Positions 53,302 to 62,136 of a DNA stretch of 64,000 nucleotides are shown piece by piece. The DNA is from Bacteroidota bacterium. Lineage in GTDB: Bacteria; Bacteroidota; Bacteroidia; Chitinophagales; Chitinophagaceae. The stretch spans positions 62,001-126,000 of the forward strand of contig JAPLEH010000004.1 in NCBI GenBank assembly GCA_026391455.1, written 5' to 3'. Under the pieces are notes generated by a model. That model was given only the letters and a program-made list of their open reading frames with translations, was not told the origin of the DNA and made no database searches. The translations under genes were made by a program, and so were the position numbers. Each line of letters starts with the position of its first letter. Position 1 is the first letter of the stretch.

Positions 53302-53892
53302 ATGGGAGAGGAAAAAGAACTCAGTTTTGAACAAGTAAAAAAGATCATGGCAGACGCAGCTAAACGTGTTGATGACATCAATAAATTAATTGATCAGGTA
53401 CCACAGGATACGCCAAGCCCTTCTCTAAAACCTCCAGGTACCCCTCCCGGAAACAAAGCACCCGGTTCAAGGGCCCAGCGTATAAGTTTCTTAAACGAGC
53501 AAAAAACAATCGTAATCACTACCGCAAGAGAAGCGGTTGATAGTAATTCAGAAAAGTTCTCGCAAGTGCAGAAACAAGAACTCACAGAGATAGTGACGAT
53601 GCTAACAAACCCGGATGCGAAAAGATATGACGCAATGATTACAGATGCGCAGCACCGGGCTATCAGCAAAATAAAAGACTACCGGAAACATCAGGATTCA
53701 AAAACCTACAGTCATCAGGAGTATAAAGAACAAGAGAATATTCCTGAGTTAACAGGGATGGGATCAAAATTTATTGAAAGTCTGTCGTACTCATCGCTCA
53801 AAAGCGCGGAACAAAAACAGCCAACGAAAGAAAAAAAGGAAATCCAATCAACTTTTGCGGAAAATAAAAAAGACTTGTTTGAAGAGCGGTAA
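53302..53892 (+). CDS. Hypothetical charged helical protein
   Basis: A 196-residue protein, mostly charged helix: EEKELSFEQVKKIMADAAKRVDDINKLIDQV, a Pro/Gly-rich linker (PSPSLKPPGTPPGNKAPG), then ISFLNEQKTIVITTAREAVDSNSEKFSQVQKQELTEIV in pieces and a Lys/Glu-rich tail. It is divergent from the transfer cluster (50-bp gap). The function is unknown. Confidence 0.6.
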   Translation: MGEEKELSFEQVKKIMADAAKRVDDINKLIDQVPQDTPSPSLKPPGTPPGNKAPGSRAQRISFLNEQKTIVITTAREAVDSNSEKFSQVQKQELTEIVTMLTNPDAKRYDAMITDAQHRAISKIKDYRKHQDSKTYSHQEYKEQENIPELTGMGSKFIESLSYSSLKSAEQKQPTKEKKEIQSTFAENKKDLFEER

Positions 53893-53899
53893 GATCACG

Positions 53900-54163
53900 T
53901 TAATCTTTCACCTTATCCTCTTTATCTTTTGAAGGGCCGGAATCAAGGTCTTTCAGCCTGTCAGGATTGAGCCATTTCGGTACATCCGATTTTGACTTCT
54001 CCAACTCGAATTGCTCAATGCCGTGCTTCATCCCGACAAAGCGATCACTTGCACCAGTGGCTGTTGAGAGTTGCTTCGCCAGATCAGGAACGTGTTCGGC
54101 AATCATATAGCCGTAATTGAATCCCTTTAAATAATCGGGGGATGGGGTTTCTTCCGAATTCAT
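53900..54163 (-). CDS. Small hypothetical protein
   Basis: An 87-residue protein: LKGFNYGYMIAEHVPDLAKQLSTATGASDRFVGMKHGIEQFELEK with an acidic/lysine tail. The central pattern (FNYGYMIAEH...F..G...G..Q) is compact and may be a small helical domain; it is typical of orphan proteins of Bacteroidota mobile elements. It converges with 53302-53892, 7 bp away. Confidence 0.55.
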   Translation of the reverse strand: MNSEETPSPDYLKGFNYGYMIAEHVPDLAKQLSTATGASDRFVGMKHGIEQFELEKSKSDVPKWLNPDRLKDLDSGPSKDKEDKVKD

Positions 54164-54288
54164 TTTTAAACCTTTGATTTGTGAAATCTAAATAAAGATA
54201 AAAGTGTTCAATTATTTAAATAAACTTTATTCGACTTAGCAATATCAAAAAAATCAGGAAATAGCCATGAACTTTGCCAATATTAATC

Positions 54289-54963
54289 TCAGTTTTTAGG
54301 ACTCATATTCAAGGAATCTATTCTCTTTCTTTTCTTGTTGTTTCCTAACATTAATTTGTCCAGATATTCAATTTCCTTTTCTAGATCAGCAATTTCCTTT
54401 TCTCGATCTCGAAGATATGATTTATACTCTGCTATCTCTTTTTCTCTTTCCATGATTTTTAATACTCTTTTTAAGCTATCCGCCTCATTTTTACTTGTAA
54501 CAAATCGCCTATTAGTAAATGCCAAACGTTCATCTTTAGTTGTAAGCTGGTAAAACAAAGTGTCCTGAAATGATTTTAAGACATTCACCGTCGAGTCAAG
54601 TAGTTTTCTTTCGTAGCTAAGGTTCGTAACATATTTGGAAAGAGAATCTGACAGGTGTCGTAATTGAATGATAGAGTCATTTATTGCTTGTTTTCGCTGA
54701 TTAAAACTTTCCTCTTGAATCTTATTCAGTGTTGATTGATTTTGTAAAAGACCAGTAGCAAAGGCAATGATTACGGTAAGAACTCCTAGGAAAATTGGTG
54801 ATAATGCAGCAATCCATTGGGGTTTTTTATACCATTTTCTTTTCAACTCAATATCAAGACCAGCTATTTCTTTATTTATCTTGTCAATTTCAAGTTGTTT
54901 TTTAACGGCATCGTAGTCCGGTGGCGGCGGCGGAACAGCGATTTGTTTTTCATCTGTATCCAT
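54289..54963 (-). CDS. Hypothetical membrane-anchored coiled-coil protein
   Basis: A 224-residue protein. A Pro-rich start (AVPPPPPDYDA) is followed by a helix, one membrane segment (WIAALSPIFLGVLTVIIAFATGLL, about 50-73) and a coiled coil of more than 120 residues with heptads (SYLRDREKEIADLEKEIEYLDKL). It is A/T-rich compared with the transfer genes. No family is recognised. Confidence 0.6.
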   Translation of the reverse strand: MDTDEKQIAVPPPPPDYDAVKKQLEIDKINKEIAGLDIELKRKWYKKPQWIAALSPIFLGVLTVIIAFATGLLQNQSTLNKIQEESFNQRKQAINDSIIQLRHLSDSLSKYVTNLSYERKLLDSTVNVLKSFQDTLFYQLTTKDERLAFTNRRFVTSKNEADSLKRVLKIMEREKEIAEYKSYLRDREKEIADLEKEIEYLDKLMLGNNKKRKRIDSLNMSPKN

Positions 54964-54996
54964 TGAACGGGTTTTATCGATAAATCTAATAAAATT

Positions 54997-55179
54997 TGTT
55001 CACATGCAAACGGACGTACAGGTGTGAACATTTGTCCCCCGATTTCAAAGAGCTTATCGTGTTGAAAGCTGTGCCAGGAACTTCTTTTCCAAAGAGAATC
55101 CTGGTTCTTGCTTTATACAACAACCGGTATAAAATCATCTCTTCCGTTCAAAGTTAACCCTCCGTTTACCTGTGAACGG
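54997..55179. repeat. Two inverted repeats upstream of the serine recombinase
   Basis: TGTTCACA (54997-55004) / TGTGAACA (55023-55030) and CCGTTCA (55144-55150) / TGAACGG (55173-55179) share a GTTCA/TGAAC core. They lie in the 267-bp gap before the recombinase gene and could be resolvase-type sites or operators. Nothing else is seen in the gap. Confidence 0.45.
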
Positions 55180-55230
55180 TTTTGTTGAATATAGCGTTCG
55201 TTCACTCCATCGTGGATTCAAATACCGGTA

Positions 55231-55887
55231 ATGAAGAAAGCAGTTCCGTATTACCGTGTGTCCACAGAACGACAAGGCGTCAGCGGCCTGGGTCTTGAAG
55301 CGCAGCAAAAAGCCGTGCAGGAATACGCCAATGCAAAAGGGTATAAGCTGATTGGCGAGTTTATCGAAGTTGAATCCGGCAGGAATAACAAACGCCCGAT
55401 TTTGCATGAGGCGTTGACGGAATGCAAAAATCAAAAGGCTACTTTACTGATCGCTAAACTTGATCGCCTCGGGCGCAATGTCGCCTTTATCTCGGCCCTG
55501 ATGGAATCCGAAGTTGATTTCATCGCCGTGGATAATCCGCAGGCCAATAAACTCATTGTTCATATTATGGCGGCCTTTGCCGAATACGAACGGGACCAGA
55601 TCAGCACCCGCACCAAGGAGGCCCTCTACATGGCCAAGAAGCGGGGGGTGAAATTGGGCCAGTATGGAAAGAATGTATTGGCAAAGAAGAACAAAAGCGA
55701 TTCCCTGGCTTTTGCCAAACGCATGACCAAAACAATTACCAAACTGAATAAAGAAGGCTTTGAGACAATCCGGGAAATCCGCGACAAGCTGAATGAACGA
55801 AACATTCCAACCTATACAGGCAGCGGCCACTGGCATGTGAACACCGTCCACCGGTTACTAATGCAGATAAAATCATTGAAGAAATAA
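55231..55887 (+). CDS. Serine recombinase (resolvase/invertase family)
   Basis: A 218-residue protein. The catalytic domain has YYRVSTERQGVSGLGLEAQQKAV (nucleophile Ser in RVST), IAKLDRLGRNVAFISALM, and FAEYERDQISTRTKEAL. A short C-terminal DNA-binding part follows (GFETIREIRDKLNERNIPTYTGSGHWHVNTVHRLL). It is a small serine recombinase, e.g. a resolvase for element multimers or an invertase. Inverted repeats upstream may be its sites. It adds a third recombinase to the element. Confidence 0.92.
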   Translation: MKKAVPYYRVSTERQGVSGLGLEAQQKAVQEYANAKGYKLIGEFIEVESGRNNKRPILHEALTECKNQKATLLIAKLDRLGRNVAFISALMESEVDFIAVDNPQANKLIVHIMAAFAEYERDQISTRTKEALYMAKKRGVKLGQYGKNVLAKKNKSDSLAFAKRMTKTITKLNKEGFETIREIRDKLNERNIPTYTGSGHWHVNTVHRLLMQIKSLKK

Positions 55888-55915
55888 AAATTATAAACTT
55901 TTAAATCGATCTACC

Positions 55916-56476
55916 ATGAAACGAACATTCATCTTATCACTGATGATCTTTTTCATCACTGGTATTGCCCATGCGCAAACCAAAACACCGCCGACACCCG
56001 CCACACTCAACGAAGTCAGCTATTACAACAAAGGTGGCAACAGTCTTGTGGCTTTAGAAAAAGGTAAAGCGGAATTCGTAACAAAAGTCAAAGGGTTTGG
56101 GCTCGGCGGGGCCACCACTAACTATGAACTACAGGGTGATAAATCATCCGTCCGTATTGCCGCCAGTGATTCACTATCCTTTATCGTTTCCATGGCCGAC
56201 GGTACGGGTGACCCAAGCACCTGGTACATGCTATTCAAAACCGATGTGAAAAAGAATAAGCGTATCGCCAATTATGTGAACACGAAAGTCTATGGCGGTA
56301 AATCGGGTTCAGGCGATGGCATCATCCCTTATAGTGTGCGATCCCTCGGTAATCATGCGTTTGAAATCATCCCGTCCACCAAATTGGAAAAGGGCGAGTA
56401 TTTCTTTGTTAATCAGGGAACATCCCTCAGCTATGGCGGGAAGGGCGTCACCTCATTTGCTTTCGGCATTGATTAA
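55916..56476 (+). CDS. Hypothetical secreted protein
   Basis: A 186-residue protein with a signal peptide (FILSLMIFFITGIAHAQ) and a beta-rich body: VSYYNKGGNSLVALEKGKAEFVTKVKG, TTNYELQGDKSSVRIAASDSLSFIVSM, STWYMLFKTDV, HAFEIIPSTKLEKGEYFFVNQG. This resembles small periplasmic proteins of Bacteroidota of unknown role. It is followed 29 bp later by a membrane protein gene on the same strand. Confidence 0.65.
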   Translation: MKRTFILSLMIFFITGIAHAQTKTPPTPATLNEVSYYNKGGNSLVALEKGKAEFVTKVKGFGLGGATTNYELQGDKSSVRIAASDSLSFIVSMADGTGDPSTWYMLFKTDVKKNKRIANYVNTKVYGGKSGSGDGIIPYSVRSLGNHAFEIIPSTKLEKGEYFFVNQGTSLSYGGKGVTSFAFGID

Positions 56477-56505
56477 TAAAACTCAAAACAAAAAAAGATA
56501 GTCTT

Positions 56506-56871
56506 ATGAACGAAATTATTATCGGCCTCGTGATCCTGGCCGCTTTCGCAGCGTACACAGTGTATAGGCGATTCAAGGCCGGAACATTTATCGCCAATGA
56601 TACCATGTTCTCACAGGCGGGTGTTGTTGTATATTTTAAGAAAGGCATTATTCAGGTCAAGGGGAAAGAATTCAACATCAACGTCGTGACCAATATCTTC
56701 ACCGAGCCGCCGCCACGCAATCAGTCCATGGCGTATGATTGTGTGTTAAGCCTCAATGATTTTATCCTGCCGGAACATCGTATTCGTTTTGTGAATGAAA
56801 AAAATGCAAACCAGTTTATGCAGCGGCTTTGTACCGCTATTGAAAAAGCGGGAGGTCCTGTGTTCAGATAA
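56506..56871 (+). CDS. Small membrane-anchored hypothetical protein
   Basis: A 121-residue protein with one N-terminal membrane helix (IIIGLVILAAFAAYTVY) and a cytoplasmic domain: FFKKGIIQVKGKEFNINVVTNIFTEPPPRNQSMAYD in part, then LNDFILPEHRIRFVNEKNANQFMQRL. No family is recognised. Probably co-transcribed with 55916-56476. Confidence 0.6.
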   Translation: MNEIIIGLVILAAFAAYTVYRRFKAGTFIANDTMFSQAGVVVYFKKGIIQVKGKEFNINVVTNIFTEPPPRNQSMAYDCVLSLNDFILPEHRIRFVNEKNANQFMQRLCTAIEKAGGPVFR

Positions 56872-57215
56872 TTTTGAAAGAGCATAAAATACATTAAGGG
56901 TTAACCCCTAACGAGAAATATATTTTCTTTTTCCCTTTGATTCTGAACTTTAGTTCTTTTAACTTTACTGCCAACGATATGAAGTGATACACATTTCATA
57001 TCCAACTACACTTCCGGCATAACCGGCGCATTCAGGCGGTTATGACTTCCTTTGAGCATGAAACTTTGTGTGTGTATTTGTTGCCTGAATCAACTGCAAC
57101 AATTCACTCGATAATGAGAATGTAACATTCCATCCCCAACGGGTGTACGTTTTAATGCGGCCAGTTTGTGGATGCAACTTTTATATTGTTTTAAATATCT
57201 TAAACTTAACTGTGT
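56872..57215. other. Intergenic region before the JAMM lipoprotein
   Basis: The 344-bp gap has no gene. It holds the palindrome GGGTTAACCC near 56900 and an inverted repeat CATAACC / GGTTATG around 57010-57050. The promoter of the lipoprotein gene is probably in the A/T-rich stretch just before 57216, but no clean TAnnTTTG is present. Confidence 0.5.
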
Positions 57216-58769
57216 ATGAGTAAACTACGATTTCGACTATTAATTAGCTTATTATTGCTAAGCGCGGTTTATGTTGCCTGCCGGAAGACGGATATTCCGG
57301 TCGACAAATACGATTCCAAAGAGGTGGATCAGTTTTTCAGGGGGCATTCAACATCAAACCCTGTTGTTGCGGGAGCACAAAGATTCCTGGCATCCCAAAA
57401 TGCAAAGACCGGCTTTATTCAAAACCTGTTGGCAAAAAACGGATATGCGTTCTGGGATAAATCAATGGTTTTTGAAGATACACGCCTGACACCGACCCTT
57501 AACTCGCTCGGTAATGATTCTGCCGACATTGTTTATGTTCCGCTTGTAAGGCCGACAGAACAATTTGTGAACGCATCCATTATCGTAAAAATGACCGAAG
57601 AGGATACCACATATAGAATCCTTGCAGACTGGCAATATTCGAGCTTCAGCTTTGATACCACGAATACATCAACGTGGAATGCAAAGGACATTTTCAATAT
57701 TTTTTCGTCACTTGACAGGTCCGTATTCGGTTATACCAAGTTTAAAATAACCGATGGGCGGATTTTTGGCGACAGCCAACAGAATCAGAAAAAAGTCACG
57801 ATCAATACGACATCAGGGGTGAGTGGAGCGGGGACGGGGCGTGATAACCTTTTATCAATGGTGACTCTTTGCAACTCATGGACGGTTTGTATTATTGCTG
57901 AATCACCAACCCCTCTGCACAGAACCGGAGAAAGCACACCGGGCGGGGTTTGCCACTCTTATATATATTGCTCAACAATTTGGGTTGAAACAGGAACTTC
58001 CGGTGGAGGCGGTGGTGGAACAGGCGGTACGGGAGGAACTGGCGGTACAGGTGGAACTGGTGGTGGTACAGGCGGCGGAACTGGTGGCACAGGAGGGACT
58101 GGCGGTACGGGTGGAGGTACAGGCGGCGGTACAGGCGGTGGCTCAGGCGGCGGTGGATGGGTACCTCTTGGAGATGATAATACGACACAATCACCATCGG
58201 CCTTTTTAGCCACATACTCAAGAGCCATAAAGACGCGCAAAGATTCTCTTTTGACAAAGTCATTACAATTTAATCGGGAATACTCGATGATAATCGTAAA
58301 AAGGGGGGATTCAATCTATTTAAAAAATGAACAGACAAGTAATGATTCATTAAGCACTTCTGTCAATTTTTCTTTAGACTCAAACGAAGTTATCTTAGGT
58401 TACATTCACACCCATCCATCTGCATCTCTTAATATCTTTGATCGCTCTGCTCCATCGGGATCTGATTTGATGTTTTTGAAATCGCGTTTAAAGAAGGATT
58501 TTGTCGGCATGGCCGAGTGTGGTAATGCTTCGTATGCATTGGTCATAGAAGATTCTGCAAAAGCCAAAAGTTTTCTTGATTCATTATCGAGGTTTAATGT
58601 CGATCAACGTGTCAGGGATAGTGCTTTGCAGGTAACTGGCTGGTTCTCAAATTGGCAAAATGCCACCCAAATTGCATTGACAAATTTGTTGGGCTCAGCC
58701 TCAGTTCACGGAATTGGATTCTATAAGTCAACTGACCCAATAAGAGAAAGCTGGATTAAATTAAATTAA
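57216..58769 (+). CDS. Lipoprotein with Gly/Thr linker and C-terminal JAMM-like domain
   Basis: A 517-residue protein. It has a lipoprotein signal (LLISLLLLSAVYVAC, Cys22), an N-terminal domain of about 230 residues and a Gly/Thr-rich linker at about 262-315. The C-terminal domain has GYIHTHPSASLNIFDR followed by SAPSGSDLMFL (H-x-H-P...S-x-x-D, about 394-418), a JAB/MPN metallopeptidase-like signature. Anchored at the surface, such a domain might cleave isopeptide or peptide bonds outside the cell. It is followed by a small secreted protein that could be its partner or immunity protein. The function is inferred. Confidence 0.7.
   Translation: MSKLRFRLLISLLLLSAVYVACRKTDIPVDKYDSKEVDQFFRGHSTSNPVVAGAQRFLASQNAKTGFIQNLLAKNGYAFWDKSMVFEDTRLTPTLNSLGNDSADIVYVPLVRPTEQFVNASIIVKMTEEDTTYRILADWQYSSFSFDTTNTSTWNAKDIFNIFSSLDRSVFGYTKFKITDGRIFGDSQQNQKKVTINTTSGVSGAGTGRDNLLSMVTLCNSWTVCIIAESPTPLHRTGESTPGGVCHSYIYCSTIWVETGTSGGGGGGTGGTGGTGGTGGTGGGTGGGTGGTGGTGGTGGGTGGGTGGGSGGGGWVPLGDDNTTQSPSAFLATYSRAIKTRKDSLLTKSLQFNREYSMIIVKRGDSIYLKNEQTSNDSLSTSVNFSLDSNEVILGYIHTHPSASLNIFDRSAPSGSDLMFLKSRLKKDFVGMAECGNASYALVIEDSAKAKSFLDSLSRFNVDQRVRDSALQVTGWFSNWQNATQIALTNLLGSASVHGIGFYKSTDPIRESWIKLN
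58000..58160 (+). repeat. Gly/Thr-coding minisatellite in the JAMM lipoprotein gene
   Basis: A stretch of about 160 bases built from GGCGGTACA/GGAACTGGT-like 9-base units encodes (GGT)n with GG interruptions. The units vary at third positions, so the repeat is not a recent perfect expansion but could still vary in length by slippage or recombination. Confidence 0.8.
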
Positions 58770-58789
58770 TTTTCCTAAATTTATATACA

Positions 58790-59245
58790 ATGAAAAGGTG
58801 TTTATTACTATTTGCCCTATACTTTATTTCGATCCTAATTTGTGAGCCTATTTATGCAGGGTCGATTTCTAATACACAGTACAAACATGTCTCAACCGAT
58901 CAAACTGACACAGTCATTACGCAGCTGACCAACCTTAATTTCGCTCAGTTTAATGGGCAACCTGTAGATAGCCTATTGGCTCATTTACCCGGAGGATATA
59001 CGACAATGAAAATTGGTGGTTGGCGCTCGCAACGATTGGCCGAGGTTTTGTACATTCTTTATCCAAATAATGTTTCAGTCGGAATACATGTACGGAACTT
59101 CCAATTCATGAACCCCCATTTAGTCAATACACCAAATCCAACGGAAAATTGGAATATTACTCTCTTTAAAAAAGAGACGATCACCTTTACAATTGCATTC
59201 AATGGCCCTAATTGCATCAATGGTTGTGAGAATGTAAATAAATAG
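58790..59245 (+). CDS. Small secreted hypothetical protein
   Basis: A 151-residue protein with a signal peptide (LLLFALYFISILICEPIYAG) and a compact domain: VITQLTNLNFAQFNGQPVDSLLAHLPGGYTTMKIGGW in part, AEVLYILYPNNVSVGIHVRNF, ending with CINGCENVNK. It begins 20 bp after the JAMM lipoprotein and is in the same transcription unit. The Q-F-x-G-x-P-V-D-S-L-L pattern recurs in Bacteroidota secreted orphans. The function is unknown; partner or immunity function is a guess. Confidence 0.6.
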   Translation: MKRCLLLFALYFISILICEPIYAGSISNTQYKHVSTDQTDTVITQLTNLNFAQFNGQPVDSLLAHLPGGYTTMKIGGWRSQRLAEVLYILYPNNVSVGIHVRNFQFMNPHLVNTPNPTENWNITLFKKETITFTIAFNGPNCINGCENVNK

Positions 59246-59371
59246 CTTGATTATCAAATGCTTGATATAGGTTTTGGTGTTATCTGTATAGCTTGTTAAT
59301 GATATGTGTACGTTTTATTTATATTATTCGCGACCATCATAAAAAAAGCTATTTTTATTAAATCTTAGGCG

Positions 59372-59403
59372 AAACTTCTCATGGTTTTCATGAGAAGTTT
59401 TTT
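59372..59403 (+). terminator. Intrinsic terminator after the secreted-protein pair
   Basis: AAACTTCTCATG (59372-59383), loop GTTTT, CATGAGAAGTTT (59389-59400), then TTT. A perfect 12-bp stem with U-run, 12 bp before the M28 peptidase start, so the peptidase gene must be transcribed from a promoter inside or after it, or by read-through. Confidence 0.85.
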
Positions 59404-59414
59404 ATAGTTTAGAA

Positions 59415-60386
59415 ATGATAAACCGAATTTTGATTTCGATCTCATTGCTTTTGTCCTTAGCAATATCCGCACAGATTAAAGTTGACTCGTTTAGCCAGGC
59501 AGATGCCAAAAAGTATCTTAATTACTTAGCTTCTGATAAGATGGAGGGGAGAGTAAATTTTACAAAGAAACAACTGCAGGTGGCCGGCTATCTAAGTAAC
59601 GAATTTCGATCATTCGGCCTCACCCCATTCCCGCAATACAGCAATTACTTTCAGCCCTTTTACACAAAAGAGAAAGAAAAACTATCCCCATATCTGACAA
59701 CAGATACGGTGCATATGGACACGCTCTATAATATTGTGGGGATCATCCCTGGAAAGAACAAGCCAGATGAAGCTATCATCTTTTCAGCCCATTATGATCA
59801 TGTCGATATAAACCTTGGCTTTACCAAAACCGGAGAGGTCTTCAATGGTGCTAATGATAACGCCTCCGGTACTACTGCTGTATTGATGTTAGCGAAATAC
59901 TTTTCACTTCGAAAGGACAATGAAAGGACGCTTGTCTTTTGTCTGTTTGCAGGTGAGGAAATGGGTTTGCTAGGCTCTGAGGCTTTCTCCCGACAGGTAG
60001 AAGCCGATAAAGTAAGTGCCGTAATCAATATCGAAATGATTGGACGGTATAATCGTTCCGGGAAAGGCAAATTCTTCATTACTGGCTCTAAGAAATCCAC
60101 TCTCGAATATGTTTTTAAATCGAACCTGATCAATAGTACAGTTTCTATTGAACCCGAAGGAGATGATATCACTAATTTATTTAAGCGGTCTGATAACTTT
60201 TCTTTTGCTAAAAAAGGCATTGTGTCGCATAGCATCATGTGCAGCGATGATTACGAGGACTGCTATCATAACCCATGTGATGACGTGAATAGAATAGATC
60301 TCAACCACATGACGAAAGTTATCCGTGGGATAGCCCAGGCCTGCAAAACACTGATTGATGGAAGTGACACACCAGAATGGAAGTAG
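59415..60386 (+). CDS. Secreted M28-family metallopeptidase
   Basis: A 323-residue protein with a signal peptide (LISISLLLSLAISAQ). The M28 zinc ligands are visible: FSAHYDHVD (His, Asp), NGANDNASGTTAVL (Asp), CLFAGEEMGLLGS (Glu-Glu, catalytic base), INIEMIGRY and a late His in CYHNPCDD. These are di-zinc aminopeptidases of the periplasm or exterior. It is cargo of the mobile element, and its start follows a strong terminator by 12 bp. Confidence 0.9.
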   Translation: MINRILISISLLLSLAISAQIKVDSFSQADAKKYLNYLASDKMEGRVNFTKKQLQVAGYLSNEFRSFGLTPFPQYSNYFQPFYTKEKEKLSPYLTTDTVHMDTLYNIVGIIPGKNKPDEAIIFSAHYDHVDINLGFTKTGEVFNGANDNASGTTAVLMLAKYFSLRKDNERTLVFCLFAGEEMGLLGSEAFSRQVEADKVSAVINIEMIGRYNRSGKGKFFITGSKKSTLEYVFKSNLINSTVSIEPEGDDITNLFKRSDNFSFAKKGIVSHSIMCSDDYEDCYHNPCDDVNRIDLNHMTKVIRGIAQACKTLIDGSDTPEWK

Positions 60387-60509
60387 TGAAAAAATCAAAT
60401 TTATTTCTCAGATCAACTCTTTTACCAACGTTCAGATCATTGGGCATCGTCTCTTGCGACGCTCCGTTCATGGTTCGGTTCAACACTCGGCAAGAGAGCA
60501 ACCATGTCT

Positions 60510-61943
60510 TTAATTTTCCGCACTTGGTTTCAAGAGCTCATTTCTTAATCGATGGACTTCACCTTTATAATGTTGCAATAAATAATTCTTTTTGAGCATC
60601 AATGTCAAAAGCGGTTTTTCAACACCAAGTAATGACAGAAAGTTACACTCGAAAACCATTTTCAACATCGCGTTGAAATACCCATATTGCTCAATGTTGA
60701 TCACTGACCTGTTATTCTGGCTGTGATCATGTGCCAAAAAGTTTCGGTGTTGTGTAACTCTTTTACAAAAATCATCAATATCATAGATAAACTCATTACA
60801 CAGGTCAATGTTACTCTCAATCATTTCCTTCAACCTCGCCTTAAACGAAAGGGTATTAAAGTGAGCCATGCACTCCAGGGCTTTGGGCCGAAATTCTTCA
60901 TCCAGCTTTTGAATTGCTTCTTTTTTCTGTTTCTTGAATTCAGTGTATTTTTCTACAGCAAACTGGGAGTGATCAAAATAAGTGTTGTGGAGTGTTTCAA
61001 GTGCAAAAACCGTGTTCAGAAATTGTTGTATCGGAGTTGGCAGCTTAAGTTGTTTTGTCTGCAAATAGAGGAGTAACCCACTTTGAAGTACAGTCTCGTT
61101 ATTTATCCATTTCTGAAAACAATTTTGAAAGACTGGGGCTATTTCCGTATATTTTATCAACACATCATATCCTTCCATTTGCCTTTTTGAGCTTTGTGCC
61201 GGATCGGAAAAAAGCAAGTCAAAATCGACCTGATCATTCTTCTCATCTTTCGTAAACACCGAAGCGGCATTAAAGGAAATCTTTTGGAATGAGAAGAAAG
61301 TAAAGAAATCTCTGTAAAAGTTTAGTTTTCGGATTATATCACCGGTTCCGAAGGGTTCGTCAAAAAAGATATTCAAATAAACTTTTTCCTGTATCGATAT
61401 CGTGTCAAAAATTGAGCTTAGTCCTTTAACCTGATAACTGAATTTAAAATAGACATGCACCTCACTATCAATAACATCTATCGGGGGTGCCTCGGTATAA
61501 GAAATTCGACCACCTGTTTCAGTGTGCTCAAGGTGTGGAACAGGTCTGAAGAATTGAAAAAAGGCAGCAAAGAAATTCGTGTTGAAGTTAATCCCAAAAA
61601 CCGGCATATCCTGAGTTGCAAAATAACCTTTAGAATTCAACAGGGCAAATTCAGCCGAAACGTTTGTTGTTATCCAACTATCCTGGCCAAATTCATTTAC
61701 TTCAAGATAGTATAAAGCAACGTTTTGGCCATCATTAAGGACCCCACACAAGTAATCAACCTTTAAGTAATTAACGGCCCTCAAGATACTAGTTGTCCCA
61801 TAAAAGCTACCCTCAATTGACAGTTGGATTCCTTTATCGGGGGAATAAGTCATATCTCCATACAAACCTTCTTTCTCAGTTTTTCCAAGTGCTGGGATCC
61901 ACCATCGTCCTTTAATCGAGAACTCGTTTAAAAAGTCAAGCAT
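60510..61943 (-). CDS. ApeA-like HEPN anti-phage protein
   Basis: A 477-residue protein. The N-terminal half matches the ApeA N-terminal domain (FSIKGRWWIPALGKTEKEG, LYGDMTYSPDKGIQLSIEGSFYG). The C-terminal half is an Apea-like HEPN domain with the ribonuclease motif RNFLAH (R-N-x3-H, residues about 399-404) and flanking helices. ApeA is a single-gene HEPN system that blocks phage growth, presumably by RNA cleavage. The ATG at 61943 is used; a TTG two codons earlier is less likely. Its start overlaps the end of the upstream broken ORF, suggesting an original two-gene operon. Confidence 0.75.
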   Translation of the reverse strand: MLDFLNEFSIKGRWWIPALGKTEKEGLYGDMTYSPDKGIQLSIEGSFYGTTSILRAVNYLKVDYLCGVLNDGQNVALYYLEVNEFGQDSWITTNVSAEFALLNSKGYFATQDMPVFGINFNTNFFAAFFQFFRPVPHLEHTETGGRISYTEAPPIDVIDSEVHVYFKFSYQVKGLSSIFDTISIQEKVYLNIFFDEPFGTGDIIRKLNFYRDFFTFFSFQKISFNAASVFTKDEKNDQVDFDLLFSDPAQSSKRQMEGYDVLIKYTEIAPVFQNCFQKWINNETVLQSGLLLYLQTKQLKLPTPIQQFLNTVFALETLHNTYFDHSQFAVEKYTEFKKQKKEAIQKLDEEFRPKALECMAHFNTLSFKARLKEMIESNIDLCNEFIYDIDDFCKRVTQHRNFLAHDHSQNNRSVINIEQYGYFNAMLKMVFECNFLSLLGVEKPLLTLMLKKNYLLQHYKGEVHRLRNELLKPSAEN

Positions 61944-62136
61944 TGTCAAGTTTTTGTTGGCTATTTGATTTTTTAGTTATCACCCTGGCAATTACACTAT
62001 ATCCTCCAATTGCATTGCTTGCATATGATTTCCCAATAAGTGCAGTATCCTCATTGGAGGACTCTTTAATCTCAATATACTTTTTCCTTTTTTGTAACGG
62101 TATTTGTAAAAATGTTTCAAGGATTTCGTCGTCAGA
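61936..62136 (-). pseudogene. In-frame continuation of the 62137-62367 gene after a TAA stop
   Basis: Directly after the TAA at 62139-62137, the same frame stays open for 66 codons, from SDDEILETFLQI through SVIARVITKKSNSQ to a TGA at 61938-61936. It has no ATG, GTG or TTG before its final part and reads like real protein. Its end overlaps the apeA start by 8 bp. Best explanation: one gene of about 142 codons, interrupted by a nonsense mutation; read-through or a non-canonical start are alternatives. Confidence 0.55.

Noticed and set aside
57892-58263. Open frames on both strands over the Gly/Thr repeat (Pro- and Val/Gln-rich products)
   Set aside because: Repeats of 9 bases keep all frames open; the lipoprotein frame has the signal peptide and JAMM domain.
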